Shown here: positions 45,414 to 53,179 of the stretch, one piece after another
Position numbering within the stretch: position 1 is the stretch's first letter
Layout: every line of letters starts with the position of its first letter
Source of the DNA: CAMDPA01 sp965223035
GTDB lineage: Bacteria; Pseudomonadota; Alphaproteobacteria; Rhizobiales; Hyphomicrobiaceae
Assembly (NCBI GenBank): GCA_965223035.1
Contig: OZ244980.1
Location: forward strand, 496,001 to 560,000
Reading direction: 5' to 3'
Length of the DNA: 64,000 nucleotides
Notes under the pieces: generated by a model
Told to the model about the DNA's origin: nothing
Databases searched by the model: none
Seen by the model: only the letters and a program-made list of their open reading frames with translations
Translations under genes and position numbers: made by a program

Positions 45414-46469
45414 GGCCTTCAGCGAGGATAGTGCGGCGTCATTGAGCGGCAGCGGGATCGGCTCGTTGCGCTCGGCGGAAATATCGGCGGCGATGTAGAC
45501 CTCCATCACCTTGCGCGCCTGCTCGGGCGTCACCAACACTGGCCGGTCACGCGCGACAGCATCGACAAAGTGCAAGGTTTCCTGGGCCATGGGGCCAGCA
45601 AACACATGGCCCACGGACTCGCCCGGCATGGTTGACATCGGCAACCGAATGCCATCCTTCATCGTGTTCAAGATGACGTCGCGGTGCGTGTCGTCGATCA
45701 GCAGTGCGCCTTCGGAGCCGACCACCTCGATCGTGGTGGAGGAGAAGTTTGGATAGCCGGGCGGTAGGATCCAGCCGGCGCCGATCGTGAACGCCGTACC
45801 GTCGTCCATCGTCACCACGATCCATGAGCAGTCCGGGGCGTCGACGGTCTCCTGCATCACGCGATACACGCTCTGGCAGTAAACGCGCACCGGTTTGGCC
45901 GGCTCAAGGCACCACAGCACGAAGTCGAGGTCGTGGGTCGCTTCCATCGCCGCCGGCGACAGCTTCACGCGGCCGGAAATCTTCTTGCCGAGGCTACGCG
46001 TGATGTTGCGGGAGACGAGCGCCGTGACCGGTTTGCCCAGTGTTCCGTCCTCGCAGCACTTTTTGACGTAGGCGTACTTGGGATTAAACCGTTGAGAATA
46101 GCCGATGGTGAACTTGCGCGCCTTGGATCGGGACAGCTCGATCAATTCGTCGGCCTCGGCCAGCGTCAGCGCGATCGGTTTTTCTAAGAAAACGTGCTTG
46201 CCGGCCTGCAGCGCTTCCTTGGCCATGGGGTAGTGGAGGCTCTCCGGCGTTGCCGAGATGATGATGGTATCGATGCCGGGATTGTCGATCAGGCGCCGAT
46301 AGTCCTGCGTCGCCGTCTTCGGCTTGGTTGCTGCCTCGACCTCCTGCAAACGCTCGGGCTTGACCTCGGCGATATGCAGCTCGCGCACCTGCGGGCTATC
46401 CGCACAGGCCTCCGCGCGAATGCCGCCGCACCAACCGGTGCCGATGATGCCGACGCTGATCGTGTCCAT
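45411..46469 (-). CDS. Gfo/Idh/MocA-family oxidoreductase
   Basis: This 352-residue NAD(P)-dependent dehydrogenase has GTGWCG (10-15), the EKP motif in HVFLEKPIALT, and the conserved THDLDFVLW near the active site. It begins at MDTISVG (46469); an upstream extension has no homology. The stop TAG (45411-45413) lies in a CTAG at the very edge of transposase relic 2. The next gene upstream (Ldh family) is 34 nt away, so the two are likely co-transcribed. Confidence 0.9.
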   Translation of the reverse strand: MDTISVGIIGTGWCGGIRAEACADSPQVRELHIAEVKPERLQEVEAATKPKTATQDYRRLIDNPGIDTIIISATPESLHYPMAKEALQAGKHVFLEKPIALTLAEADELIELSRSKARKFTIGYSQRFNPKYAYVKKCCEDGTLGKPVTALVSRNITRSLGKKISGRVKLSPAAMEATHDLDFVLWCLEPAKPVRVYCQSVYRVMQETVDAPDCSWIVVTMDDGTAFTIGAGWILPPGYPNFSSTTIEVVGSEGALLIDDTHRDVILNTMKDGIRLPMSTMPGESVGHVFAGPMAQETLHFVDAVARDRPVLVTPEQARKVMEVYIAADISAERNEPIPLPLNDAALSSLKA

Positions 46470-46503
46470 CTTCGATGGTCTCCTGAGGTTGGGCCGATAG
46501 CAC

Positions 46504-47568
46504 TCAGGCCAGAGGGGCAACGCTGAGCGCGGTGGCCAGGGACTGCAGTTCCCGCGCGAGGCCAGAATGAATGGGTATACCCGCCTCGCGCCGTTCTAGC
46601 ATAGTGCGATACGCCCGCTCGCCGGGTAGGCGGATCTCGTCGAAACCGGGCATCAGCGGCGAGGCCTTGACTTCGGCCCATACGCGGTCGATCTCTGCCT
46701 TGAAGGCTTGCGGGTCCATGAACGCGGCGATGTCGAGCACCAGCACGAATTGGCCGGTGTTGGTCGTCGTCGTGAAGTCGGTGTTAAAATCGACGACATC
46801 GCGGCCGAAGGCGGCGCCATTGAGGGTGCCGGCCAGGATGCCGAAGATCAGCGACAGGCCGTAGCCCTTAGGCCCGCCGATCGGCAACAGGAAGCCTTCG
46901 TCGGCACGGTTGGGGTCGGTGAGCGGCTTGCCGTCGCGGCCGATCATCCAGCCCTCGGGCATGCTCTCGCCACGCTGAGCGGCGGTCTTGACCTTGCCGT
47001 AGGCGGCGACCGTCGTGGCCATGTCGAGCACGATCGGTGGTCGGCTCAGCGACGGTACGGCGACCGCGATCGGGTTGGTCGACAACAGCATCTGCGTGCC
47101 GCCCCACGGCGGCAGGTGGTTCGCGCTGCCAACGGCCACGTAGATGCCGATCATGTCGCGGGCCAACGCCATGCGCGCATAAAGCTGGGCCGGCCCGGCG
47201 TGGTTGTTGTGATGGACCCCGACCCAGGCGACGCCACACGCCGCGGCCTTTTGCATCGCAATCTCGGTGGCCCGCCGCATGGCGAGGTGGCCGATGCCGT
47301 TGTCCGCATCCAACAGCGCCATGGCCGGCCGGTCGTGCTCGATGCGCAGCTGCGGATGCGTGTTGATACCACCGGCCGTGATGCGCTTGACCATGCCAGC
47401 CAGGCGGAACACGCCGTGCCCGTCCGCGCCCCAAGCGTCGGCCTCCGACATCAGGTTGGCGACGCTATCGGCATCGGCCGGGCGGACGCCGGCGGCCTTC
47501 AGAATCCGGGCGATGAAGCCCTCCAGATCTCGACGCGTGACCGTCAGCGTGGCGGCGTGGCTCGGCAT
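46504..47568 (-). CDS. Ldh family (malate/L-lactate/ureidoglycolate dehydrogenase-type) oxidoreductase
   Basis: This 354-residue NAD(P)-dependent 2-hydroxyacid dehydrogenase belongs to the family of malate, L-sulfolactate and ureidoglycolate dehydrogenases. The family His motif is visible as GVHHNNHAGPAQLYAR, with LSTNPIAVAVP and GPKGYGLSL downstream. AAGGA lies seven bases before ATG 47568. The gene is followed by the Gfo/Idh gene and preceded by repeat R8. Confidence 0.9.
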   Translation of the reverse strand: MPSHAATLTVTRRDLEGFIARILKAAGVRPADADSVANLMSEADAWGADGHGVFRLAGMVKRITAGGINTHPQLRIEHDRPAMALLDADNGIGHLAMRRATEIAMQKAAACGVAWVGVHHNNHAGPAQLYARMALARDMIGIYVAVGSANHLPPWGGTQMLLSTNPIAVAVPSLSRPPIVLDMATTVAAYGKVKTAAQRGESMPEGWMIGRDGKPLTDPNRADEGFLLPIGGPKGYGLSLIFGILAGTLNGAAFGRDVVDFNTDFTTTTNTGQFVLVLDIAAFMDPQAFKAEIDRVWAEVKASPLMPGFDEIRLPGERAYRTMLERREAGIPIHSGLARELQSLATALSVAPLA

Positions 47569-47618
47569 GATGCGGTCCTTATCACGGAGGCTGGCTCGGG
47601 AGCGGTGGGAGGCCCTGG

Positions 47619-47772
47619 CTAGAGCAACCTGCCTTTAATCGGAATCGGAACGATCCCGATTAAAGGCAGAAAGTTGCTCACCACTTTAAAAGCGATCATC
47701 TTTGCGCCTTAAATCGGAACCGGCGCAATTGGAATCGGCGTCGCGGTTCCGATTTAAGGCGCGATGATCTAA
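47619..47772. repeat. CTAG-bounded palindromic repeat, composite copy (R8)
   Basis: 154 nt: CTAG, hairpin A (AGCAACCTGCC ... GGCAGAAAGTTGCT), linker CACCACTTTAAAAGC, hairpin B (GATCATCTTTGCGCC ... GGCGCGATGATC), CTAA. The CTA of the right end is the complement of the stop codon of the amidohydrolase gene ending at 47769. Confidence 0.85.
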
Positions 47773-48656
47773 AACCGATAGAGGGCGGCCGGCGTGTCGA
47801 CCATGATGCGCCTGCGCAAGGCTTCATCCGGCACCCATACCGCGAACGCATCGACCAGGTCGCCGTCATTGGGATTGACCTCGTACTTGTTGGGATGCGG
47901 CCAGTCCGTGCCCCACATGATGCGATCGGGGGCTGCCGCGATCAGCGCCTCGGCCATCGGCTGGCAGTCGTCGTACGGCGGCAGGTCGGTGGCGCTCACG
48001 CGGTTGGCGCCGGAGATCTTGATCCAAGTGTTGCCGTCCTTGATCAGGGACAATAGCGCCTGGAAGCCGGGTGCGCGGACGCCGGCCGTGGCCGGTTGGT
48101 AGGCGAAGTGGGCAATCGACATCGGCACGCTGAGGTTCTGGAATGTCGGCATGAGCTCGATGATGTCCTTGCCTGGGAACAGCCATTCGATGTGCCAGCC
48201 GAACGGCTTGATGCGTGCCTCCAACTCCGGAATCTGATCGAGCGCGATCGGCATACCACCCTTGTTGTCGAGGTTGAGCCGGATGCCGCGTGCGCCGGCG
48301 GCCTCGAAATTCGCCAGCTCTTGCTCGCTGATGTCCATGGTGCAGGCAATGACGCAGCGGGCCCGGCCAGGTGTCTCGGCGTTGAGCGCCGTCATGCCGT
48401 CGATGATGGCCGCGTTGTCGACGCCGTAGGTCGACGGCTGGGTGAACACGACGCGGTCGATTCCAAGCGTCTGATGCAGGTGCTTTAAGTCCTCCAACTT
48501 GGAATCGGGAGGATTGTAGCCGCGCGTCGGCGACATCACGTAGCGGGATCTATCAAACACGTGCACATGCGTGTCGATGGCGCCTTTGGGCAGCGTTATG
48601 CTCGGCGCGCGCGGGTTGCGGTCGGGTGCGATGCAGTCCTTAATGCCGTCGCTCAT
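47769..48656 (-). CDS. Amidohydrolase-superfamily lactonase-like protein (LigI/PDC hydrolase group)
   Basis: This 295-residue TIM-barrel hydrolase has DTHVH (28-32), a conserved AHFAYQ segment, and GTDWPHP near the C-terminus with the catalytic Asp. This is the pattern of 2-pyrone-4,6-dicarboxylate lactonase (LigI) and related lactonases of aromatic breakdown. The start MSDGIK at 48656 has GGGAG upstream. The stop codon is formed at the edge of repeat R8. The actual substrate is not known. Confidence 0.87.
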   Translation of the reverse strand: MSDGIKDCIAPDRNPRAPSITLPKGAIDTHVHVFDRSRYVMSPTRGYNPPDSKLEDLKHLHQTLGIDRVVFTQPSTYGVDNAAIIDGMTALNAETPGRARCVIACTMDISEQELANFEAAGARGIRLNLDNKGGMPIALDQIPELEARIKPFGWHIEWLFPGKDIIELMPTFQNLSVPMSIAHFAYQPATAGVRAPGFQALLSLIKDGNTWIKISGANRVSATDLPPYDDCQPMAEALIAAAPDRIMWGTDWPHPNKYEVNPNDGDLVDAFAVWVPDEALRRRIMVDTPAALYRF

Positions 48657-48689
48657 GTGCAGCTCTCCCTGATGCGTGGCGGATGCCGG

Positions 48690-49096
48690 CTCGATCATCG
48701 TGCCTTAGGTTGGGACCGCAACGCCGGTTCCCATTTGAGGCACAAAGGTGATCCCTCTTATAGTGGAGAGCAACGTTCTGCTCTTAATCGGGATCGTCTG
48801 GCTTTGGTCGTCCTATCGGCTGACGCCTGCTTGAGGACGCTTTTGTTGTCCTATCGGCTGACGCCTGCTTGAGGATACTTTCGTCGTCCTATCGGCTAGC
48901 GCCTGCTTGAGGACTCTTTCGTTGTCCTATCGGCTAGCGCCTGCTTGAGGATACTTTCGTCGTCCTATCGGCTGACGCCTGCTTGAGGGCTCTTTGGTTG
49001 TCCTATCGGCTGACGCCTGCTTGAGGGCTCTTTGGTTGTCCTATCGGCTAACGCCTGCTTGAGGACTGGGCTCCGATTCAATGCAGGTTGCACTAG
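48690..49096. repeat. CTAG-family composite repeat split by a tandem array (R9)
   Basis: Left part 48690-48796: hairpin B (GATCATCGTGCC ... GGCACAAAGGTGATC), linker CTTATAGTGGAG, and the left arm of hairpin A up to TTAATCGGGATCG. The right arm, CTCCGATTCAATGCAGGTTG followed by CACTAG, resumes at 49071. The 7 x 38-bp array (48803-49068) lies between the arms. The final CTAG holds the stop codon of the SDR gene at 49093. Confidence 0.8.
48803..49068. repeat. Seven tandem copies of a 38-bp repeat
   Basis: There are seven head-to-tail units of exactly 38 bp, differing at a few positions. Each contains GTCCT ... GGC-NNNN-GCC ... AGGAC, which can fold as nested stems. The inner loop varies (TGAC, TAGC, TAAC) and the last bases vary as GAC, GAT or GGC, while the stems stay pairable as plus-strand RNA. 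There are no spacers, so it is not a CRISPR. Confidence 0.92.
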
Positions 49097-49851
49097 CCCC
49101 TGCCGATGAACGGCATCTTGGTGGCCATGATGGTCATGAACTGGACGTTGGTGTCGAGCGGCAGGCTCGCCATGTGGGCGACCGCCGCGCCGGTGTGCTG
49201 CGGATCGAACACCGGCTCGACCATGACGTCGCCGCGCGCCTGCGGCACGCCGTGCTTCATGCGACCGGCAAGCGGTGTGTCGGCGTTGCCGATGTCGATC
49301 TGGCCGCACGCGATGTCGTATTTGCGGCCGTCCAGCGACAGGCTCTTGGTGAGCCCGGTCATGGCGTGTTTGGTCGCTGTGTAGGCAATCGTGTCGGGGC
49401 GCGGTGAATGGGCCGAGATCGAGCCATTGTTGATGATCCGGCCGCCGCGCGGGTCTTGGTCCTTCATGATGCGGAAGGCGGCTTGCGCGCAAAGAAACGC
49501 CCCAGTCAGGTTGACGTCGACGCAGCGTTGCCAATCTTCCAGCTTCAGCGCCTCAAAAGGAATGCGCGGGGCGCCGATGCCGGCGTTGTTGAACAAAACA
49601 TCGAGGCGGCCGAACGCCTGCTTGGCGCGGGCGAACAGCCGGTGCACCTGTTCGGGATCGGCCACGTCGGTCGGCACGGCGAGGAGCTGCGGGCCAGCGC
49701 CGCCGGCAAGCTTGATCGTCTCATCGAGGGCATCCGCGCGGCGGCCGGCGAGCACGACCGCATGGCCGGCATCGTGCAGAGCCAGCGTCGCCGCCCGCCC
49801 CACGCCGGAGCCGGCACCCGTGACCAGGGCGACCTTCAGGTTGTCCGCCAT
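49093..49851 (-). CDS. Short-chain dehydrogenase/reductase
   Basis: This 252-residue classical SDR has TGAGSGVG (11-18), NNAG (88-91), catalytic Y157 and K161 in YTATK, and Ser in NNGSIS. AAGGA lies seven bases before ATG 49851. The C-terminus ends MPFIGRG and the TAG stop is inside the CTAG that closes repeat R9. The amidohydrolase gene downstream has the same direction but is separated by the repeat array. Confidence 0.9.
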   Translation of the reverse strand: MADNLKVALVTGAGSGVGRAATLALHDAGHAVVLAGRRADALDETIKLAGGAGPQLLAVPTDVADPEQVHRLFARAKQAFGRLDVLFNNAGIGAPRIPFEALKLEDWQRCVDVNLTGAFLCAQAAFRIMKDQDPRGGRIINNGSISAHSPRPDTIAYTATKHAMTGLTKSLSLDGRKYDIACGQIDIGNADTPLAGRMKHGVPQARGDVMVEPVFDPQHTGAAVAHMASLPLDTNVQFMTIMATKMPFIGRG

Positions 49852-50357
49852 GTGCGTTTCCTTCTCGTGCTTGGCCCGCGTTCGGCGTCTGGTCGCAACT
49901 GAACGTCTGTCTCCCGAACGTCATGCTCAACCAAGAGCATACACGTCGCGATGCCGCGAGCGGGCTGTCGGCTGCCATGACGGGCGTTGATCATGCGTCC
50001 GATCGATGTTTGGCAGATGCGAGGCCGGCTCCGTGCCCGGTGAGCGAAACCGCACGCGCGCCTTGGCGGCGCCAAATCCTGCCCACTTGTCCGGAGCACT
50101 GGGTATTATTGTCGCTCGCGTGTGGGTCGCGCAAGCAAAAATCGGCCGACCTGTGGCCGGATTGTCCGGACATCAAGCCGCGCGGGGGTGCCGCAGGTGG
50201 AGCGCAGGCCCGGCGGGCAGCGCGGCCGCGCGCGGGCCCGCGGCCGTTGGCGGACACACCGTCGACGCCGGCGCCATTGGGCCGTTTGACGCCGGTTGCG
50301 CGATCGCCATTGGAGGCGAGCTTGGGCGGTTCGGTGCCGGCGCCAAGGCCGCACGAC
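49852..50357. other. Intergenic region without a supported gene
   Basis: 506 nt, very GC-rich from about 50150 to 50350, then abruptly more AT-rich at the start of the neighbouring membrane-protein gene. Open frames here have skewed composition and no recognisable domain. No repeat of either family was found. Confidence 0.45.
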
Positions 50358-51185
50358 TCAGCCCGAATTCGCACAAATCGAGTCCTTCGTCAGCGATTGA
50401 TCTAAACTGTACAATTTGAATTGCAATGGAAGTACTGAAAAGAGGAAGACCATTACATGAAGGTTTACATACACTAAAACTTTGCCCCACATGCTCAAAC
50501 CCCTATCGGACAATATCAATCCAGTAAGTGGTGCCCAATAAAAAACAAGAAAACAAATTGCTAGCAATATCAATGCAACTGCCCTGGTCCAGGGCGAGTA
50601 TAGAAAAAAATCCGTGAAAACCTCGGAATAATACACAAAATCAAAGAATCTAATGGTGACCAACCGTGTCATTGGAGCAATTGCCAATATTAGCGGCATC
50701 GCTGGAATCATAATGACTAGAATACAATCCAAGGCGGCGCCCGCAAGGCTCCCGTTTTGAGCATAGCGCACGATCGCATCGCGAAAGATGGCAATAAGTG
50801 AAAGCACAGCCAGATAGATGACCAAATAGGCGGCAAAAATTTTCACGAGTCTTTGCTTCTCATTTTGTATTCTTTCTTCGCGCACGTGACGAGCCATGTC
50901 CCACAAGATGTCATCGTTCAATCCGGCTTGTCGCCGCCTAAATGCCATCACATCCGCAATCACGGGTAAAACCAAGACCACCAGCACGGGAATTGATCCC
51001 AGCATTGCGCGTATGAGGTCCGTGCGGGCGTTGAGAACGACGATTGCGGGTACCACCAATAAGGTGAACATGGAATAATAGATCGCGCATGCCAGATAAT
51101 ACGATGGCCCCCGCCATTCGCGGCGCTTAAGCGCGCGAGACACGGCCTCAAGCTGTTGTTCGGTCGGTCGAAGTTGGTTGGTCAT
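50358..51185 (-). CDS. Hypothetical membrane protein with about six helices
   Basis: This 275-residue protein is not recognised as a known family. Hydrophobic segments lie around residues 29-52, 58-80, 110-132, 148-172, 200-224 and 236-258; the loop between segments 2 and 3 is charged (ARHVREERIQNEKQR). The start MTNQLRPTEQQ at 51185 is the first Met that gives a short soluble N-terminus. The gene lies in a stretch clearly richer in A+T than the rest of the window, suggesting acquisition from elsewhere. It has no obvious functional neighbour. Confidence 0.7.
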   Translation of the reverse strand: MTNQLRPTEQQLEAVSRALKRREWRGPSYYLACAIYYSMFTLLVVPAIVVLNARTDLIRAMLGSIPVLVVLVLPVIADVMAFRRRQAGLNDDILWDMARHVREERIQNEKQRLVKIFAAYLVIYLAVLSLIAIFRDAIVRYAQNGSLAGAALDCILVIMIPAMPLILAIAPMTRLVTIRFFDFVYYSEVFTDFFLYSPWTRAVALILLAICFLVFYWAPLTGLILSDRGLSMWGKVLVYVNLHVMVFLFSVLPLQFKLYSLDQSLTKDSICANSG

Positions 51186-51644
51186 CGCCAATTCAGCAGT
51201 TGCTACTCGGAAATTAGTTGAAAGACATCGCAAAAAGGTGATATCCGGCGAGTTCCGAAGCCATATTTTGCACGTTCAAAGAGTTTTCCATTCAAATCTA
51301 CCTAAGAAATTTATAGCAATGATCGTCAAAAATTCCCAAGAGTTTGCAGATCTCTCAATCACGCGGTGAGCATTCTAGCGTGCTCGTCCCGTTGTGCATT
51401 GCTTTAATCAACGGTTTTTACTGATACTCGTAGATTGTTGCGCATCGTGTTGACGCAATTGGCTCCCTTGAATTTGTCGATTTACTCATTTGCTGACACC
51501 TCCGTTCGAGATATCAAGTGCCTTTTGTGCGGCTAGTAGGCAATGCTTGTCATAAAGCAAGCTCTGGAGATACATAAGTCCACGCAAGATTTCATCTTTA
51601 TCGCCGCTCCACCCAGATTTTTGGCTCGCTTGTCTGAATATCCC

Positions 51645-52349
51645 CTACAGTTCTTCGCCATCAGAAGCAATCAAGCTAAATGGTTCGCAAAGAACGGCTA
51701 CATGAGCAAAGAAGAATGGTGCTGAATGGAGTCTTTTCCTCATCTCATCAAAACGTAGCGACAACTTTTTGGGTAAGGCATCGGGCTTGGTAATATCGAA
51801 CGTAAAGAATGGATTAGACCCGTGATCTACAAGCGCCTTAAACGTTTGGATGTACCGAGTCAAATTGCGACTTTGTTGTTCAGTCAATTGTGAAAATGTA
51901 AGCATGGACCCGGCCAAACCTGTAAACGGCTCAATGTAGTGACGCTTGAGAAGGCCCCGAAGGGCTTCGCCGAAGAGCTCCTCCTCTTGAGCGCCTTTAA
52001 TCCTACGTCCCGCCAAAAGCGGTTTGCTCAAAATGACGTCCAAACTTGTCTCGTGACCGAAATATGCCGCCTTGCGAAGGACGTTTTCCCTGTTTGGTCG
52101 TCCATGATGGTGGTAGGTCAAACCACGCGCGATGAGGCACTTGATGGCGGCGACATCATTGGCCTCCACATAAGAGTCGATTTCGCTGATGCGAGGCTCA
52201 TCCCTGGCCTCACAGCTCGCTAGTGCGGACACCATGCCCAGGGTCGCCATCGAAAATAGCGTTATCACCAAGGCTGCAAATGCGCGGATGTCGCTTCGTC
52301 GGGTCAATTCGATTTCCCGCCGCACAATACCACCTCGTATTTCAACCAC
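51645..52349 (-). CDS. Putative lipoprotein with ankyrin-like region
   Basis: This 234-residue protein has a basic N-terminus and a hydrophobic segment AFAALVITLFSMATLGMVSA ending in LASC, which fits a lipobox with Cys as first mature residue. Downstream, EANDVAAIKCLIARGLTYHH and ENVLRKAAYFGHETSLDVIL look like two ankyrin-type repeats. The rest (to residue 234) is unfamiliar. It is AT-richer than average and shares the island with the membrane protein at 50358. Possible roles include immunity or envelope interaction, but nothing in the sequence proves this. Confidence 0.6.
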   Translation of the reverse strand: MVEIRGGIVRREIELTRRSDIRAFAALVITLFSMATLGMVSALASCEARDEPRISEIDSYVEANDVAAIKCLIARGLTYHHHGRPNRENVLRKAAYFGHETSLDVILSKPLLAGRRIKGAQEEELFGEALRGLLKRHYIEPFTGLAGSMLTFSQLTEQQSRNLTRYIQTFKALVDHGSNPFFTFDITKPDALPKKLSLRFDEMRKRLHSAPFFFAHVAVLCEPFSLIASDGEEL

Positions 52350-52740
52350 TACACCACCGTCTCAAGTTATAGTTGCGCATTCGACGCAGGCGGCGACACC
52401 CGTGCCGGCGCGAGGCGTCATGGACCCGGACCAAAAAATCGCTTTGTCAGGTCGTAGACTTAATCGGTATACGTTAAAATAAAGGGTTGTTGTCATTTAA
52501 TGCGGAGGTGCCGCAAATGCGCGGCACGACCGACGACATCTCTCTTTATGACGCACGATCGATAATCCTATTTGAGTCAACAGAACATCAGTAAACGGAA
52601 TTGCGCTTTCGACCAGGCTCAACGTCGACCACCAACGGTCTGGACAAAGCACTTGTTGCAAATGGCGCGGCGCCGATCAGCCCGGCTGGCCCGGCGTCCG
52701 GGGGCGGCTTTCACCTCGCGTGGCGACCGCCGTCCCATAG
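52350..52740. other. Right edge of the AT-rich island, no supported gene
   Basis: Low-GC sequence up to about 52620, then a return to normal composition. A 25-codon frame at 52516 has a good GGAGG site but no recognisable product. Nothing else was seen. Confidence 0.4.
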
Positions 52741-52866
52741 AGCGTTTCAGGGTGAGCTGGAACCATCCCGCTCCCCCGCCTGCGCGTTCGCAACCTCGTG
52801 CCATTGGGTGGAAAGGCTGGGGCAGCGCGCTGGCAAGGCACAGCCGCCTGGGACGGACGTGATCGC
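52741..52866. repeat. Second repeat family, long copy abutting R10
   Basis: It begins AGCGTTTCAGGGTGAGCTGG and continues with AACCATCCCGCTCCC, as in the copy at 36291. The middle reads CCTCGTGCCATTGGGTGG. Its right end runs into the CTAG-family repeat R10, so the two families meet head to tail here. Confidence 0.65.
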
Positions 52867-53017
52867 CCTAAAAGTAGACAGCAACTTTCTGCTCCTAATC
52901 GGGATCGTTCCAATCCCGGTTAAAGGCAGAAAGTTGCTCTACACCTTAAGATCGATCATCTTTGCGCCTTAAATCGGAACCGGCTTTGCGGTTCCGATTT
53001 AAGGTGCGATGATCTAG
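52861..53017. repeat. CTAG-family palindromic repeat, composite copy (R10)
   Basis: About 157 nt: a short GATCGC stub with linker, hairpin A (AGCAACTTTCTGC ... GGCAGAAAGTTGCT), linker CTACACCTTAAGATC, hairpin B (GATCATCTTTGCGCC ... GGTGCGATGATC) and CTAG at 53014-53017. The left boundary is not clear. Confidence 0.8.
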
Positions 53018-53179
53018 GTCGGGCCACGTCGCCAGATGAGCGCGACTCCGGCTGACCGCCGCAGCGCGACGGTCTTCGATTGCTCGAAACGGCGTCGTGC
53101 AGCGTGCAGCACGCCGTTCCTCGGGGGCAGAGTTCGTGGTCGAGATGGTCTTGGCTGTGCGCCCCGACTGAAACGCCAA

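Noticed and set aside
48803..49068. CRISPR array
   Set aside because: Units are directly adjacent, 38 bp each, with no unique spacers and no cas genes in the window.
49852..50357. Long plus-strand frame (about 137 codons) across the GC-rich gap
   Set aside because: Low-complexity Ala/Gly/Arg translation that runs into the antisense of the membrane-protein gene; no start signal.
52516..52593. A 25-codon frame with a good GGAGG site
   Set aside because: Very short, no hydrophobic or structural feature, and similarity to transposase N-termini (MRGT start) too weak to call.
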